NCBI GenBank assembly: GCA_947631005.1
Contig: CANRJR010000004.1
Span: 21,102 to 85,101, forward strand
Length of the DNA stretch: 64,000 nucleotides
Reading direction: 5' to 3'
Origin: an uncultured Clostridia bacterium
Lineage (GTDB): Bacteria; Bacillota; Clostridia; Christensenellales; Borkfalkiaceae
This document shows, in pieces, positions 9,526 through 20,513 of the stretch. Each line of letters opens with the position of its first letter. Within the stretch, counting starts at the first letter, position 1. A program made the translations under genes and the position numbers. The notes below the pieces were generated by a model that had not been told where the DNA came from, searched no databases, and was given only the letters and a program-made list of their open reading frames with translations.

Positions 9526-10431
9526 ATGGGCGAAAAAACCAAGGAGCGCGGACTTCTGTTTGAAGGCGGGCTCAACTATTCGCTTTCCGCGGTATTCCCC
9601 GTCGTGCTGTCTCTCGTCTTTCTCGTCGTCATGCGCGCGGCGTTGGGGAGCGGTTACGCGGAGAGCGACGTTTACAAATACTTATCGTTCGTCGTGCCGC
9701 AGGTGTGCATCGCCGCCGCGGCGATCCTCTTTTTCCGCCGTACGGGTCGCAAGGCTTCCTTTGTCTACCGCTGTCCCGCGCGGTGGCAGTATATTCCCGT
9801 CGCCGTCGTCCTCGCCTTCGGACTGTTTTCGTTGAGCGAACTCAACGAGCTGTTCTTCGCGTTTTTGGAGGACATGGGATATCATTCGCCCGCCGTCGAA
9901 CTGCCCGACGTATCGGGCTGGCTGCTCGTGCCCGCCCTCCTCGTCATCGCGCTGCTTCCCGCTTTCTTTGAGGAGACCTTTTTCCGTGGCATTCAGGTTC
10001 GCGTCATGCGGGAGAGCGGCTGGGGAGTATTCTCTACCGCGCTCATTACGGGCGCGCTCTTTTCGCTCTATCACGGCAATCCCGCCCAAACGATCTATCA
10101 ATTCCTCTGCGGCGTGTGCTACGGCTTGCTCGCCGCCAAAAGCGGCAGCGTGTTCCCGTCCATGCTCGCCCACTTCCTCAACAACGCGGTCATCGTCATT
10201 TTGCTCTCGGCGGGGGTGGAACAGCTCGTGCCCGCGGGCGCGGAACTTCCGTTCTACCTCGTCTCGGGCGTCGCCCTCGCCGCCTCGCTCGCCGTGCTTA
10301 CGTTTGCCGACCGCAAAGAAAACCCCGCATTCGGCGCAAAGGGGGGGAAGTCGTACTTCCTCGCCGCAGGCGCGGGGATCGCCGTCTGCGCCGTCGAATG
10401 GATCGCCGTCCTCGCGGAGGGATTTTTATGA
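9526..10431 (+). CDS. CPBP family intramembrane metalloprotease (ABI)
   Basis: EETFFRG, SLYHGNPAQ and AHFLNNAVIV motifs; multi-TM. Confidence 0.9.
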   Translation: MGEKTKERGLLFEGGLNYSLSAVFPVVLSLVFLVVMRAALGSGYAESDVYKYLSFVVPQVCIAAAAILFFRRTGRKASFVYRCPARWQYIPVAVVLAFGLFSLSELNELFFAFLEDMGYHSPAVELPDVSGWLLVPALLVIALLPAFFEETFFRGIQVRVMRESGWGVFSTALITGALFSLYHGNPAQTIYQFLCGVCYGLLAAKSGSVFPSMLAHFLNNAVIVILLSAGVEQLVPAGAELPFYLVSGVALAASLAVLTFADRKENPAFGAKGGKSYFLAAGAGIAVCAVEWIAVLAEGFL

Positions 10432-10859
10432 TCAAAGTCAACCTCGTCTGCGTGGGCAAGCTCAAAGAACGATATTGGCGGGATGCGTGCGCCGAATATC
10501 AAAAGCGGCTCTCCCGTTTTTGCGACCTCACGATCCGCGAACTGCCCGAAAAGACGGTCGCCGCCGAGGGGGAGGACGTCCTGCGCGCCGCGCGGGGACG
10601 GCTTTTCGCGCTCGCGGTCGAGGGTAAACAGCTCTCGTCGGAGGAGTTCGCCGAAACGTGCAAGGGCGCGTCCGACCGCGGCGAAGAGCTCACCTTTGCC
10701 ATCGGTTCGTCGGAGGGGCTCTCGCCCGCCGTAAAGGCGCGCGCGGAACTGCTCTCCTTTTCCCGCCTCACCTTTCCGCACCAGATGTTCCGCGTCGTGT
10801 TTTTGGAACAGCTCTACCGCGCGTTCATGATCAACGCGGGCGCGGAATATCACAAATAA
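10428..10859 (+). CDS. rlmH: 23S rRNA (pseudouridine1915-N3)-methyltransferase RlmH
   Basis: MIKVNLVCVGKLKERYW...FAIGSSEGLS...FPHQMFRVVFLEQLYRAFMINAGAEYHK; 4-nt overlap with the upstream gene. Confidence 0.95.
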   Translation: MIKVNLVCVGKLKERYWRDACAEYQKRLSRFCDLTIRELPEKTVAAEGEDVLRAARGRLFALAVEGKQLSSEEFAETCKGASDRGEELTFAIGSSEGLSPAVKARAELLSFSRLTFPHQMFRVVFLEQLYRAFMINAGAEYHK

Positions 10860-10933
10860 TTTCGCAAAGAATTTCGCAAAGAATATCGCGCATGACCGTT
10901 CCCAAACCCGCCTTTTCCGCATAGAATGGCAGA

Positions 10934-11746
10934 ATGAACGTCTATGAAGAGGTACAGACCTTTTACGCGGCGTACCGCGGGAAGAAGCGGGTGATCGGGA
11001 AAAGCGAGGACGGCAGAGACATCTTTGCCATGCTCGCGGGCAGAGAAGCCGCCCCCGTCGCGGTCTCGCAATACGCCATTCACGGCAGGGAGTGGGTCAC
11101 CGCGCTCCTCGCCCTCGAACATCTTCGCCGCGGGGTGACGCACGGCGGCGTGTGGATCGTCCCGCTCGCCGATCCCGACGGCGCGTTGCTCTCCGAGGTC
11201 GGGCTCTCTTCTCTGCCGCCCGAACGCCGCTCAAATCCGCTGTACGCGGCGGAGCTTCCCCTCTGGAAAGCCAACGCCCGCGGGGTGGATCTCAACGTCA
11301 ATTTCGACGCGCGCTGGGGGACGGGCAAGCTCAACCGCCGCACACCCGCTTCGGAGAACTACATCGGGGACGCGCCCTTTTCCGCCGCGGAGACCCGCGT
11401 CCTGCGCGATTTTACCCTGTCGGTCTCACCCGCCTATACGGTGAGCTGGCACACCAAAGGGGAGGTCGTGTATTGGGAATTTCACCAGCCCGTTTTTCGC
11501 CGCAGACGGGATCGGAAGTATGCGCAGATCCTCTCGGCGGGCACGGGCTATCCGCTCGTGTCGGCGGAGGGGTCGGCGGGCGGCTATAAAGATTGGTGCA
11601 TCGAACGGTTGAAGATCCCCGCGTTCACGGTGGAGGCGGGGCGGGAGAGCGAGAAGCACCCGCTCACGCGGGCGTCGCTTGCAGACATCGCGTCTCATAC
11701 GGTCGACGCGCTCGAAACGCTCAACCGCGCATTTTCGGGAGGATGA
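10934..11746 (+). CDS. M14 family zinc carboxypeptidase
   Basis: IHGREWVTALLALEHL (HxxE), VPLADPDGALL, DLNVNFDARWGTG, VSWHTKGEVVYW, FTVEAG. Confidence 0.85.
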   Translation: MNVYEEVQTFYAAYRGKKRVIGKSEDGRDIFAMLAGREAAPVAVSQYAIHGREWVTALLALEHLRRGVTHGGVWIVPLADPDGALLSEVGLSSLPPERRSNPLYAAELPLWKANARGVDLNVNFDARWGTGKLNRRTPASENYIGDAPFSAAETRVLRDFTLSVSPAYTVSWHTKGEVVYWEFHQPVFRRRRDRKYAQILSAGTGYPLVSAEGSAGGYKDWCIERLKIPAFTVEAGRESEKHPLTRASLADIASHTVDALETLNRAFSGG

Positions 11747-11747
11747 C

Positions 11748-12227
11748 ATGGAAGAAAAATTCATGCGCGAAGCGTTGCGCCTCGCGCGGAAAGCCAAAGC
11801 GATGGGGGAAGTTCCCATCGGGGCGGTCGTCGTGGTCGGCGGCAAGGTCGTGGGACGGGGATACAACCTGCGCACGAAGTTGCAAATGGCGACGGCGCAC
11901 GCCGAAATGCGCGCCATCGACCGTGCCTGCAAAGCCCTGCATTCGTGGCGGTTGGAGGGCGCGGAGATCTACGTCACCCTCGAACCCTGCCCCATGTGCA
12001 TGGGGGCGATCCTGAACGCGCGGATCGACCGCGTGTACTTCGGCGCGTACGAGCAAAAGGGCAGAAGCCTCACGTCCGCGCTCGCGGGCGCGAACTTGCT
12101 CAACCATACCGCGGAGGTCACGGGCGGCGTGATGGAGCGGGAATGCTCGGAGATCCTCACCGCGTTTTTTTCGGAGATGCGGGAGCGGGAGAAAAAAAAG
12201 AGAGAGGGAAACAGCGAAACGGTATAA
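11748..12227 (+). CDS. tadA: tRNA-specific adenosine deaminase
   Basis: ATAHAEMRAIDRAC and TLEPCPMCMGAILNARIDRVYFGA motifs. Confidence 0.93.
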   Translation: MEEKFMREALRLARKAKAMGEVPIGAVVVVGGKVVGRGYNLRTKLQMATAHAEMRAIDRACKALHSWRLEGAEIYVTLEPCPMCMGAILNARIDRVYFGAYEQKGRSLTSALAGANLLNHTAEVTGGVMERECSEILTAFFSEMREREKKKREGNSETV

Positions 12228-12251
12228 AAAAACGGGCATGCGCCCGTTTTT

Positions 12252-12253
<2 letters not shown>
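12226..12253. terminator. Bidirectional intrinsic terminator
   Basis: AAAAAAACGGGC-ATGC-GCCCGTTTTTTT. Confidence 0.85.
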
Positions 12254-14081
<1,828 letters not shown>

Positions 14082-14117
14082 AGTTTTTCTCCGCGTTGGT
14101 CAAGGTAATGGGGAGGT

Positions 14118-14246
14118 ATGAAGAAGAGCAAACAACTTCGCGCCGTGCGCCTGCTCGAAGAGCGGCTTAAAAGCGCGTCGCCCGCCGACGCGGGCAAGAT
14201 CGCCAAGGAGCTCGTCGTATTGAAAGACGAGTGGCTCAACGGCTAA
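14118..14246 (+). CDS. Small basic protein, 42 aa (MKKSKQLRAVRLLEERLKSASPADAGKIAKELVVLKDEWLNG)
   Basis: GGGAGG RBS 4-5 nt upstream of ATG; stop overlaps tail-to-tail with the stop of the convergent radical SAM gene. Absent from the supplied ORF track, whose entries are all >=60 aa. Confidence 0.6.
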   Translation: MKKSKQLRAVRLLEERLKSASPADAGKIAKELVVLKDEWLNG

Positions 14247-15091
14247 TCGTCCCATTTGGGGACAAAGGCGAGGTCTGCGCTCGCCTTGTCTTGCGTGTAG
14301 ATCTCGGTAAATCCGAGCGCGAGGGCATGATCTACGACGCGGCGGTATTCGCGCGCCGTCACCCGCCGTTGCAGTTCGGGAAACGCCGCAATGTCGCCCG
14401 CGGGCGTGTATTGCCGCATGACGGAGAGGGGAACGTCCCCCGCGATCTCCCAAACGCGGCCGAGCACGCGCAGGGAATCGGAGGTGCACCCGGGCAGAAC
14501 GAGATGCCGCACCATGAGCCCCGAGAGCAGTTTTACGCCCTCCCGCAAAACGGGCTTTTTCGCCATAAAGGTGAGCGCGCGCGAGGCGATCTCCCCGTAG
14601 TCGCTTCTCCGCGTGTACCGCGCGGAGAGGTCGGGCGAGAGAAATTTGAAGTCGGGAAGATATACGTCGATATATGGGTCGAGAAGTTCGAGCGCGGAAA
14701 GCGAGCAATATCCGCTCGAATTGTACACGACGGGGATATGCGGACGGTACATGCGCAAGGCTTCGGCGAGACGGTCTGCGATATGGTCGGGGGTCACGAG
14801 ATCCAACACGTCCGCGCCGCGCGCTTCGAGGTCGGCGAATACGTCGCAGAGCTCGCGCGCGGTTAAGGGCTTTCCGCGGGTCGCGTGGGAGAGCTCGTAG
14901 TTTTGGCAAAAGACGCAGCGCAGCGAACAGCCCGTAAAGAACACCGCGCCGCTTCCGTTGGTATGGCAAATGGGGGGCTCTTCGTAGGGGTGGAGGTAGG
15001 ATTTCGCGACGGAGATCCCCGTCACGCCGCACGCGCCCGCGCGTTTGGATCTGTCCGCCCCGCAGGCAAGGGGGCAAAGCCGACACTGCAT
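14243..15091 (-). CDS. Radical SAM protein, COG1313/PflX-like (PFL-activase-related)
   Basis: MQCRLCPLACGADR...GACGVTG...GSGAVFFTGCSLRCVFCQNYELS (CxxxCxxC). Confidence 0.9.
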   Translation of the reverse strand: MQCRLCPLACGADRSKRAGACGVTGISVAKSYLHPYEEPPICHTNGSGAVFFTGCSLRCVFCQNYELSHATRGKPLTARELCDVFADLEARGADVLDLVTPDHIADRLAEALRMYRPHIPVVYNSSGYCSLSALELLDPYIDVYLPDFKFLSPDLSARYTRRSDYGEIASRALTFMAKKPVLREGVKLLSGLMVRHLVLPGCTSDSLRVLGRVWEIAGDVPLSVMRQYTPAGDIAAFPELQRRVTAREYRRVVDHALALGFTEIYTQDKASADLAFVPKWDD

Positions 15092-15137
15092 GGGGGAATT
15101 ATAGCACGATCTTCGCCGAAATGCAACCCAATTTCGG

Positions 15138-15166
15138 TTGACATTTTTCCCGCGTACGATTATAAT
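15138..15166 (+). promoter_or_regulatory. metK promoter TTGACA-17-TATAAT
   Basis: Consensus -35 at 15138-15143 and -10 at 15161-15166. Confidence 0.85.
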
Positions 15167-15201
15167 ATACGGGCTAACGTCAACATACGGGAAAAAGGTC
15201 C

Positions 15202-16353
15202 ATGAAAAGATTTTTTACGAGCGAGAGCGTGACGGAGGGGCATCCCGACAAGGTGTGCGACAAGATCTCCGACGCGATATTAGACGAACTTTTGGCGGGC
15301 GACCCCGACGCGCGGAGCGCGGTCGAGTGTTGCGCGGCGTACAATACGCTGTTCATCGCGGGCGAGGTGCGCGCCCGTCACGCGGTCGATTACGAGGCGG
15401 TGGCGCGCAAGGTCATCCGCGACATCGGCTATACCGAGGGGGACTTCGCCTACGATAAATGCCGCATCATCGAACTCATCCACGGGCAGTCCGCGGATAT
15501 CGCGCGCGGGGTCGACCGCGGCGGGAGCGACCCGTTCGAGGGCATCGGTGCGGGCGATCAGGGCATGATGTTCGGCTATGCCTGCCGCGAGACCGAACAG
15601 CTCATGCCGCTTCCCGTCATGCTGGCGCACGCCCTTTCGCGTCGGCTCACCGAGGTGCGCAAGTCGGGCGAGCTGCCCTATCTCCGTCCCGACGGCAAGA
15701 CGCAGGTCACCGTCGAATACGAGGGGAAGCGTCCCGTGCGCGTCTCGACCGTCGTCATCTCCGCACAGCACGAGGACGGCGTGGAACAGGCGCAGATCCG
15801 CAAAGACATGATCGAGCGGGTCGCTACGGTCATTCCCTCCTGCTTCCTCGATGAAAATACCCAATATTACATCAATCCGACGGGCAAATTCGTCATCGGC
15901 GGACCGGAGGGGGATTCCGGGCTCACGGGACGGAAGATCGTCGTCGATACCTACGGCGGGCGTTGCGCCCACGGCGGCGGCGCGTTCTCGGGCAAAGACC
16001 CCACCAAGGTCGACAGGAGCGCGGCGTATATGGCGCGCTACGTCTGCAAGAACCTCGTTGCGGCGGGGATCGCCGAGGAGGTGGAGATCGAAATCGCCTA
16101 CGCCATCGGCGTTTCGCGTCCCGTTTCGGTGTTCGTCGACAGCTTTGGCACGGGCAAACTTCCCGACGACAAGATCGCGGCGATCGTCGCACGGGAGTTC
16201 GATCTGCGTCCCGCCGCCATCATCAAGACGCTTTCGCTCAACCGTCCCATCTACTTCGATACGGCGGCGTACGGGCATTTCGGGCGCGACGGCTTCCCGT
16301 GGGAGCGCACCAACAGGGCAGACGACCTCAAAAAATACCTGCCGCAAGCGTAA
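15202..16353 (+). CDS. metK: S-adenosylmethionine synthetase
   Basis: [69 protein letters not shown]. Confidence 0.97.
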   Translation: MKRFFTSESVTEGHPDKVCDKISDAILDELLAGDPDARSAVECCAAYNTLFIAGEVRARHAVDYEAVARKVIRDIGYTEGDFAYDKCRIIELIHGQSADIARGVDRGGSDPFEGIGAGDQGMMFGYACRETEQLMPLPVMLAHALSRRLTEVRKSGELPYLRPDGKTQVTVEYEGKRPVRVSTVVISAQHEDGVEQAQIRKDMIERVATVIPSCFLDENTQYYINPTGKFVIGGPEGDSGLTGRKIVVDTYGGRCAHGGGAFSGKDPTKVDRSAAYMARYVCKNLVAAGIAEEVEIEIAYAIGVSRPVSVFVDSFGTGKLPDDKIAAIVAREFDLRPAAIIKTLSLNRPIYFDTAAYGHFGRDGFPWERTNRADDLKKYLPQA

Positions 16354-16407
16354 ACGTCAACGAAAGAAAACGCGACATAGCGTTTATTGCAACAACAAGG
16401 AGCGGGC

Positions 16408-17115
16408 GTGTTCGGACATCCATTTCTTCACATCCAGCTATTGCAATTCGTGTTCAGCTGCCTCGCCCTGCTCGCCGCGTATGCGACGTGGAAGAACAGG
16501 GTGCTCTCCTTTGTTGCGGTTTACGGCGTTGCGGTGTGGTTTCTCGTGTGGAAATCGATCGAATACGGCGGATCGGGCAGACTGCCCATGGACATCAGCG
16601 CGATCTGCTATTTTTTATACGGTATCGTTGCAATCCTCCCCGTACGTCCCGCCAAGACAGCCGTCGCCCAGATCGCGGCATTGTGCGGGCTCGTCTATTC
16701 GATCTGTATGATGTCGATGCCGCAGATCTTTTTCGCGCGCGACCCCAATCAAGCCGTGGAGTATTTTGCGATCGTCAACCACAGTCTGCTGCTCTTCGGC
16801 GGGCTGGCAATGCTCGGACACATCCGTTTCAAGTGGACAGACGTCTTTTGGACGGTTGCCGTCGTTGGCGCGGTCGCGGCTTATATTGAAATTTGCATCT
16901 CCCTCGGCGTCGAGGAGGGAACGGCAATCTTTTCGCAGATCCTCGACGGATCGGTCATTTTGGTGATTGCGCCGAACTTCTCCATGCGGTGGTGGTATTA
17001 TGTTCTCTATTATACCGTGACGCTCTCGATCTTCGCGCTGTGGATCGCGCTCACCTACGCGCTCAACCGCAGGGCTGCCGCAAAAGTCGGCAAAAGCGGT
17101 TTTTTCGCCGTTTGA
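16408..17115 (+). CDS. Integral membrane protein, YwaF-like (TIGR02206-type)
   Basis: GTG start with AAGGAG RBS; 6-7 TM segments; family assignment tentative. Confidence 0.55.
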   Translation: MFGHPFLHIQLLQFVFSCLALLAAYATWKNRVLSFVAVYGVAVWFLVWKSIEYGGSGRLPMDISAICYFLYGIVAILPVRPAKTAVAQIAALCGLVYSICMMSMPQIFFARDPNQAVEYFAIVNHSLLLFGGLAMLGHIRFKWTDVFWTVAVVGAVAAYIEICISLGVEEGTAIFSQILDGSVILVIAPNFSMRWWYYVLYYTVTLSIFALWIALTYALNRRAAAKVGKSGFFAV

Positions 17116-17136
17116 GAGCAGAGGACGGAAATGGAC

Positions 17137-17345
17137 AAAGGACAATCAAAATAAGGGAGATGTTTCGACTTCGGCTCGCTTCGCTCGCCTCCGCTCAACA
17201 TGACATATCAGAAACTGTGGGCAGGGCTACTTGACATAACAGAAACTGTGGGAAGCATGACATATTGAGAAGCGAACAGGCGTTCCCAATTTGTCCTTTC
17301 GCCCTGCGGTTTCCGAATGTCATTCGTATCGCCCGCCTGTTCATA
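17137..17345. repeat. Intergenic repeat/MITE-like element with tandem TGACATAnCAGAAACTGTGGG copies
   Basis: Inverted AAAGGACAA (17137-17145) / TTGTCCTTT (17291-17299); TTTCGACTTCGGCTCGCTTCGCTCGCCTCCGCTCAACATGACA core; two near-identical 24-bp copies at 17201 and 17232; GAACAGGCG (17274) / CGCCTGTTC (17334). Confidence 0.5.
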
Positions 17346-17407
17346 ACCGCGGTTTTCGATTGGGCAGAAAACGTCGTGCGCCCGCTTCGGCGGGAACGGA
17401 AGAGAAT

Positions 17408-17956
17408 ATGAAAAACATCAAAAAGAGAAAGAGCGCGGCGCGCGAGGTCGCCTATATCGCCCTCGCCGTTGCATTGATCACGGTATGCGCGTGGATCACC
17501 GTCCCGCTCGGTCCCGTGCCGTTCACCTTGCAGACGTTCGCCGTCTGCTTCGTCGGGGCGACGCTCGGGCGCAGGGGGGTCGCGGCGGTCTTTACATATG
17601 TGTTGATGGGGCTCATCGGCATTCCCGTGTTCTCCTCGTTTGGCAGCGGCGTCGGCGCACTGCTCGGACCGACGGGGGGATATCTCTTCGGATTCGTGTT
17701 TGCCGCCCTTCTTCCCGCATTGTCCCGTCTGTTGCCCGTCGCGAACGAATGGGCGCGGGGGGCGGTCTATTATGCCTTTATGTTGCTCGGGCTTGCGGTC
17801 TGCTATTTGTTCGGGACGGTCTGGTTCGTCGTCCTCACGGGGAGCGCGTGGGGGTACGCGCTCGGGCTGTGCGTTCTGCCGTTTCTCCTGCCCGACGCGG
17901 GGAAGCTCGCCGTCGCCGCCCTGTTATCCGTCCGCCTCGGGAAATATGTGTATTAG
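17408..17956 (+). CDS. bioY: Biotin transporter BioY (ECF S component)
   Basis: WITVPLGPVPFTLQTFAVCFVGATLG...GPTGGYLFGF. Confidence 0.93.
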   Translation: MKNIKKRKSAAREVAYIALAVALITVCAWITVPLGPVPFTLQTFAVCFVGATLGRRGVAAVFTYVLMGLIGIPVFSSFGSGVGALLGPTGGYLFGFVFAALLPALSRLLPVANEWARGAVYYAFMLLGLAVCYLFGTVWFVVLTGSAWGYALGLCVLPFLLPDAGKLAVAALLSVRLGKYVY

Positions 17957-17959
17957 ACG

Positions 17960-17983
17960 CACCGCCTTTGGGCGGTGTTTTTT
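17960..17983 (+). terminator. Intrinsic terminator after bioY
   Basis: CACCGCC-TTTG-GGCGGTG-TTTTTT. Confidence 0.85.
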
Positions 17984-17993
17984 CGCAAAACTC

Positions 17994-18022
17994 TTGCGCG
18001 GCGCGAAAGAGTGTGCTATAAT
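17994..18022 (+). promoter_or_regulatory. Promoter TTGCGC-17-TATAAT for first GH51 gene
   Basis: -10 TATAAT at 18017-18022 with TGC extension. Confidence 0.7.
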
Positions 18023-18051
18023 ATGGAAAACCTGTATTGGGGGAAAACAAG

Positions 18052-20301
18052 ATGAAAAAGATCATGTACGGTCTGCTGACCGCAACGCTCGCGTGCTCGG
18101 TCGCCCTGTCGGCGGCTTGCGCGGGGGGCGGCGGCGTGAAGAAGAGCGGCAAGGCGCACGGCACGCCCGACGCGACCATCGAACTGCGCGAAACGCCGCA
18201 GACTTCGTCGACGGAGATCTCCGACGAGCTGTTCGGCGTGTTCCTCGAAGATATCAACTATACTTCGCAGGCGATGGACGACAATTTGATCGCCAACGGC
18301 TCGTTTGAGGGCGGCGTAAGCGGGACGCAATCCCGCTGGGACAGCTCGCTCACGCTTTCGGCGGCGAACACGGGCGGGATCTCCGAATCCGCGCCCAAGT
18401 ACGCCACGGTTACCGCGCAGGCGGGCAAGAAGCTCTACAATCTCGGCTACGACCATGTTCCGATCGCCGTGGAGAAGGACGTAGAGTACGTCTTTTCGGC
18501 GTTCATCCGCGCCGACGATTACGAGGGGGACGTCACCGTCCGCGTGAGCGACGGCACGAAGAATTACCTCGAAAAGACCATCCATGTAAAGAAGAGCGCG
18601 TCGTGGGTCAAGTACGAAACGACGGCGGCGGCGACGGAGAGCTGTGCCGAGGATCTGCAAGCCGAAATCGAGTTTGCGGCGGCGGGGACGCTCTCGCTCG
18701 ACGGCGTTCAGCTCGTCACCAAAGACGCGACCGCGGGGATCAAGAACTACGTCTATGAGGCGATCGAGGGGCTGTCTCCCAAGTTTGTGCGCTTCCCCGG
18801 CGGGTGCATCATCGAGGGGAAAGACGAGCAGACGGCGTACGATTGGAAAAATTCCATCGGCGCGCTCGCCAAGGAGGGCGACGACACCGTCCCCGAACTC
18901 ACCTACACCAAGAACGTCGACGGCGTGGAAACCGAGGTCACCACGCGCGGCGAGGAAGTGACGAGAAAGCCCAACACCGACCTGTGGAAGCGTTCGGAAT
19001 ATTACGAGATGGAGTACGGCGTGGGGTTCTACGAATATTTCCTGCTCTGCGACGCGCTCGGCGCGAGCCCCATTCCCATCCTCAACTGCGGTTACAGCTG
19101 TATGATCCAGACGGCGGCTGTGGGCACAGGGACGGAGCTCAAAGGCAGACACGGGAACGGCGTAAGCGACTACATTCAAGACGCGCTCGACCTCGTTGCC
19201 TTCGCCAACGGCAAGACCGATTCGGCGGACGCGAACGAAGCCTATTGGGCGAACGTTCGGAAAGATATGGGGCACGCCGAACCTTTCAACGTGAAATACC
19301 TCGGCATCGGGAACGAGCAGTGGGGGACGTACTTCACCAACTTCTACGAGAAATTCGTCGAGGCGTTCAAGGAAGCGGCGAAAACCGATCCCATTTACGG
19401 CGGGGTTCAGCTCATCGTCGGCAACGGTCCGAACTTCGCCGACTGCCAAAACATCATGACGGGCGTGTCGGGCACGGCTTACCGCGCGGCGTCGCGATAT
19501 AAGAACACGGGGAAGATCTCCAAGATCTCCGAGTACGGCATCGTCGACCAGCACTACTACATGAATTACGTCGATTTCTTCATGAATACCGACCTCTACG
19601 ACAACTACACGCGGGGCGGCGACAACGGCTACGACGTGTTCCTCGGCGAATATTCCGCCAACCAGGCGGTTTCGGTGCAGGCGGCGGGCGAGTTTGCTTT
19701 CACGCACAATAATTGGCTCACCGCGCTCTCCGAGGCGGCGTACATGACGGGGCTTGAACGCAACGGCGACGTTGTGAAGCTCGCGGCATACGCGCCCATG
19801 TTCGGGCTGTCCGCAAAGGGCGGCGCGGACGACGCCTCCAACCAGTGGCCCGCCGACATGATGTTCTTCACCAATACCGAGATCCTGCGCACGCCCAACT
19901 ACTACGTCCAGCAGATCTTTGCGCAGAATTTGGGCGACAAGACGCTCCGCAGCAAACTCACGAGCGCGGCGCGCACCGCTTTCGTCAACGTGGGCGGGCA
20001 GACCACCAACGTGTCGTCGCTCTACGAGGTCGTGTCGTACGACGACGAGACGGGCGACGTTATCGTGAAGATCGTCAACGCGGGCGGCGTGGACTTGAAG
20101 ATCAACATCGACCTCACCGATATTGCGGTGCAGCCGTCGGGCGACGGCGTGATCCTCCGCGGCGCAACGTACGACGCGGTGAACGTGTTGGGCGACGAGA
20201 GCGTCGTACCCGAGAAATTGAGCATTTCGGGCGTCAAATCCAAGTTCGGCTACGTCGCCGACCGGTACAGCGTCTCCATTCTGCGCCTGCACACCAAGTG
20301 A
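18052..20301 (+). CDS. Secreted lipoprotein alpha-L-arabinofuranosidase (GH51-like)
   Basis: Lipobox LSAAC; SDELFGVFLEDINYTSQ, RFPGGCIIEG, GIGNEQWG (acid/base), FLGEYSAN (nucleophile); C-terminal arabinofuranosidase beta domain. Confidence 0.88.
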   Translation: MKKIMYGLLTATLACSVALSAACAGGGGVKKSGKAHGTPDATIELRETPQTSSTEISDELFGVFLEDINYTSQAMDDNLIANGSFEGGVSGTQSRWDSSLTLSAANTGGISESAPKYATVTAQAGKKLYNLGYDHVPIAVEKDVEYVFSAFIRADDYEGDVTVRVSDGTKNYLEKTIHVKKSASWVKYETTAAATESCAEDLQAEIEFAAAGTLSLDGVQLVTKDATAGIKNYVYEAIEGLSPKFVRFPGGCIIEGKDEQTAYDWKNSIGALAKEGDDTVPELTYTKNVDGVETEVTTRGEEVTRKPNTDLWKRSEYYEMEYGVGFYEYFLLCDALGASPIPILNCGYSCMIQTAAVGTGTELKGRHGNGVSDYIQDALDLVAFANGKTDSADANEAYWANVRKDMGHAEPFNVKYLGIGNEQWGTYFTNFYEKFVEAFKEAAKTDPIYGGVQLIVGNGPNFADCQNIMTGVSGTAYRAASRYKNTGKISKISEYGIVDQHYYMNYVDFFMNTDLYDNYTRGGDNGYDVFLGEYSANQAVSVQAAGEFAFTHNNWLTALSEAAYMTGLERNGDVVKLAAYAPMFGLSAKGGADDASNQWPADMMFFTNTEILRTPNYYVQQIFAQNLGDKTLRSKLTSAARTAFVNVGGQTTNVSSLYEVVSYDDETGDVIVKIVNAGGVDLKINIDLTDIAVQPSGDGVILRGATYDAVNVLGDESVVPEKLSISGVKSKFGYVADRYSVSILRLHTK

Positions 20302-20333
20302 TCCGTCGTTCAGGGTCTGAAAGAACGAACAGC

Positions 20334-20364
20334 GAGCCCGCTTCCCCGTGAAGCGGGCTCTTTT
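20334..20364 (+). terminator. Intrinsic terminator
   Basis: GAGCCCGCTTC-CCCGT-GAAGCGGGCTC-TTTT. Confidence 0.85.
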
Positions 20365-20455
20365 CGCGCGACCGTGCGGCATGAACAAAACGATCGTTTT
20401 TCGAACCGCCGTGTCGCGTTTCCCTAAAAATTTTATTGAGATTTTTCTGAAACTA

Positions 20456-20484
20456 TTGACTTTCTTCCAAAACAATACTATAAT
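20456..20484 (+). promoter_or_regulatory. Promoter TTGACT-17-TATAAT for second GH51 gene
   Basis: -35 at 20456-20461, -10 at 20479-20484. Confidence 0.8.
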
Positions 20485-20513
20485 GAAGCAAATCACCGAA
20501 AAGGGGGAAAGCA

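Noticed and set aside
15167-15201. SAM riboswitch upstream of metK
   Set aside because: Predicted 5' UTR is only ~30 nt, too short for any SAM riboswitch aptamer.
17346-17407. Biotin operator/riboswitch upstream of bioY
   Set aside because: No BirA-type dyad recognised; only a small CCCGC-TTCG-GCGGG hairpin near the RBS.
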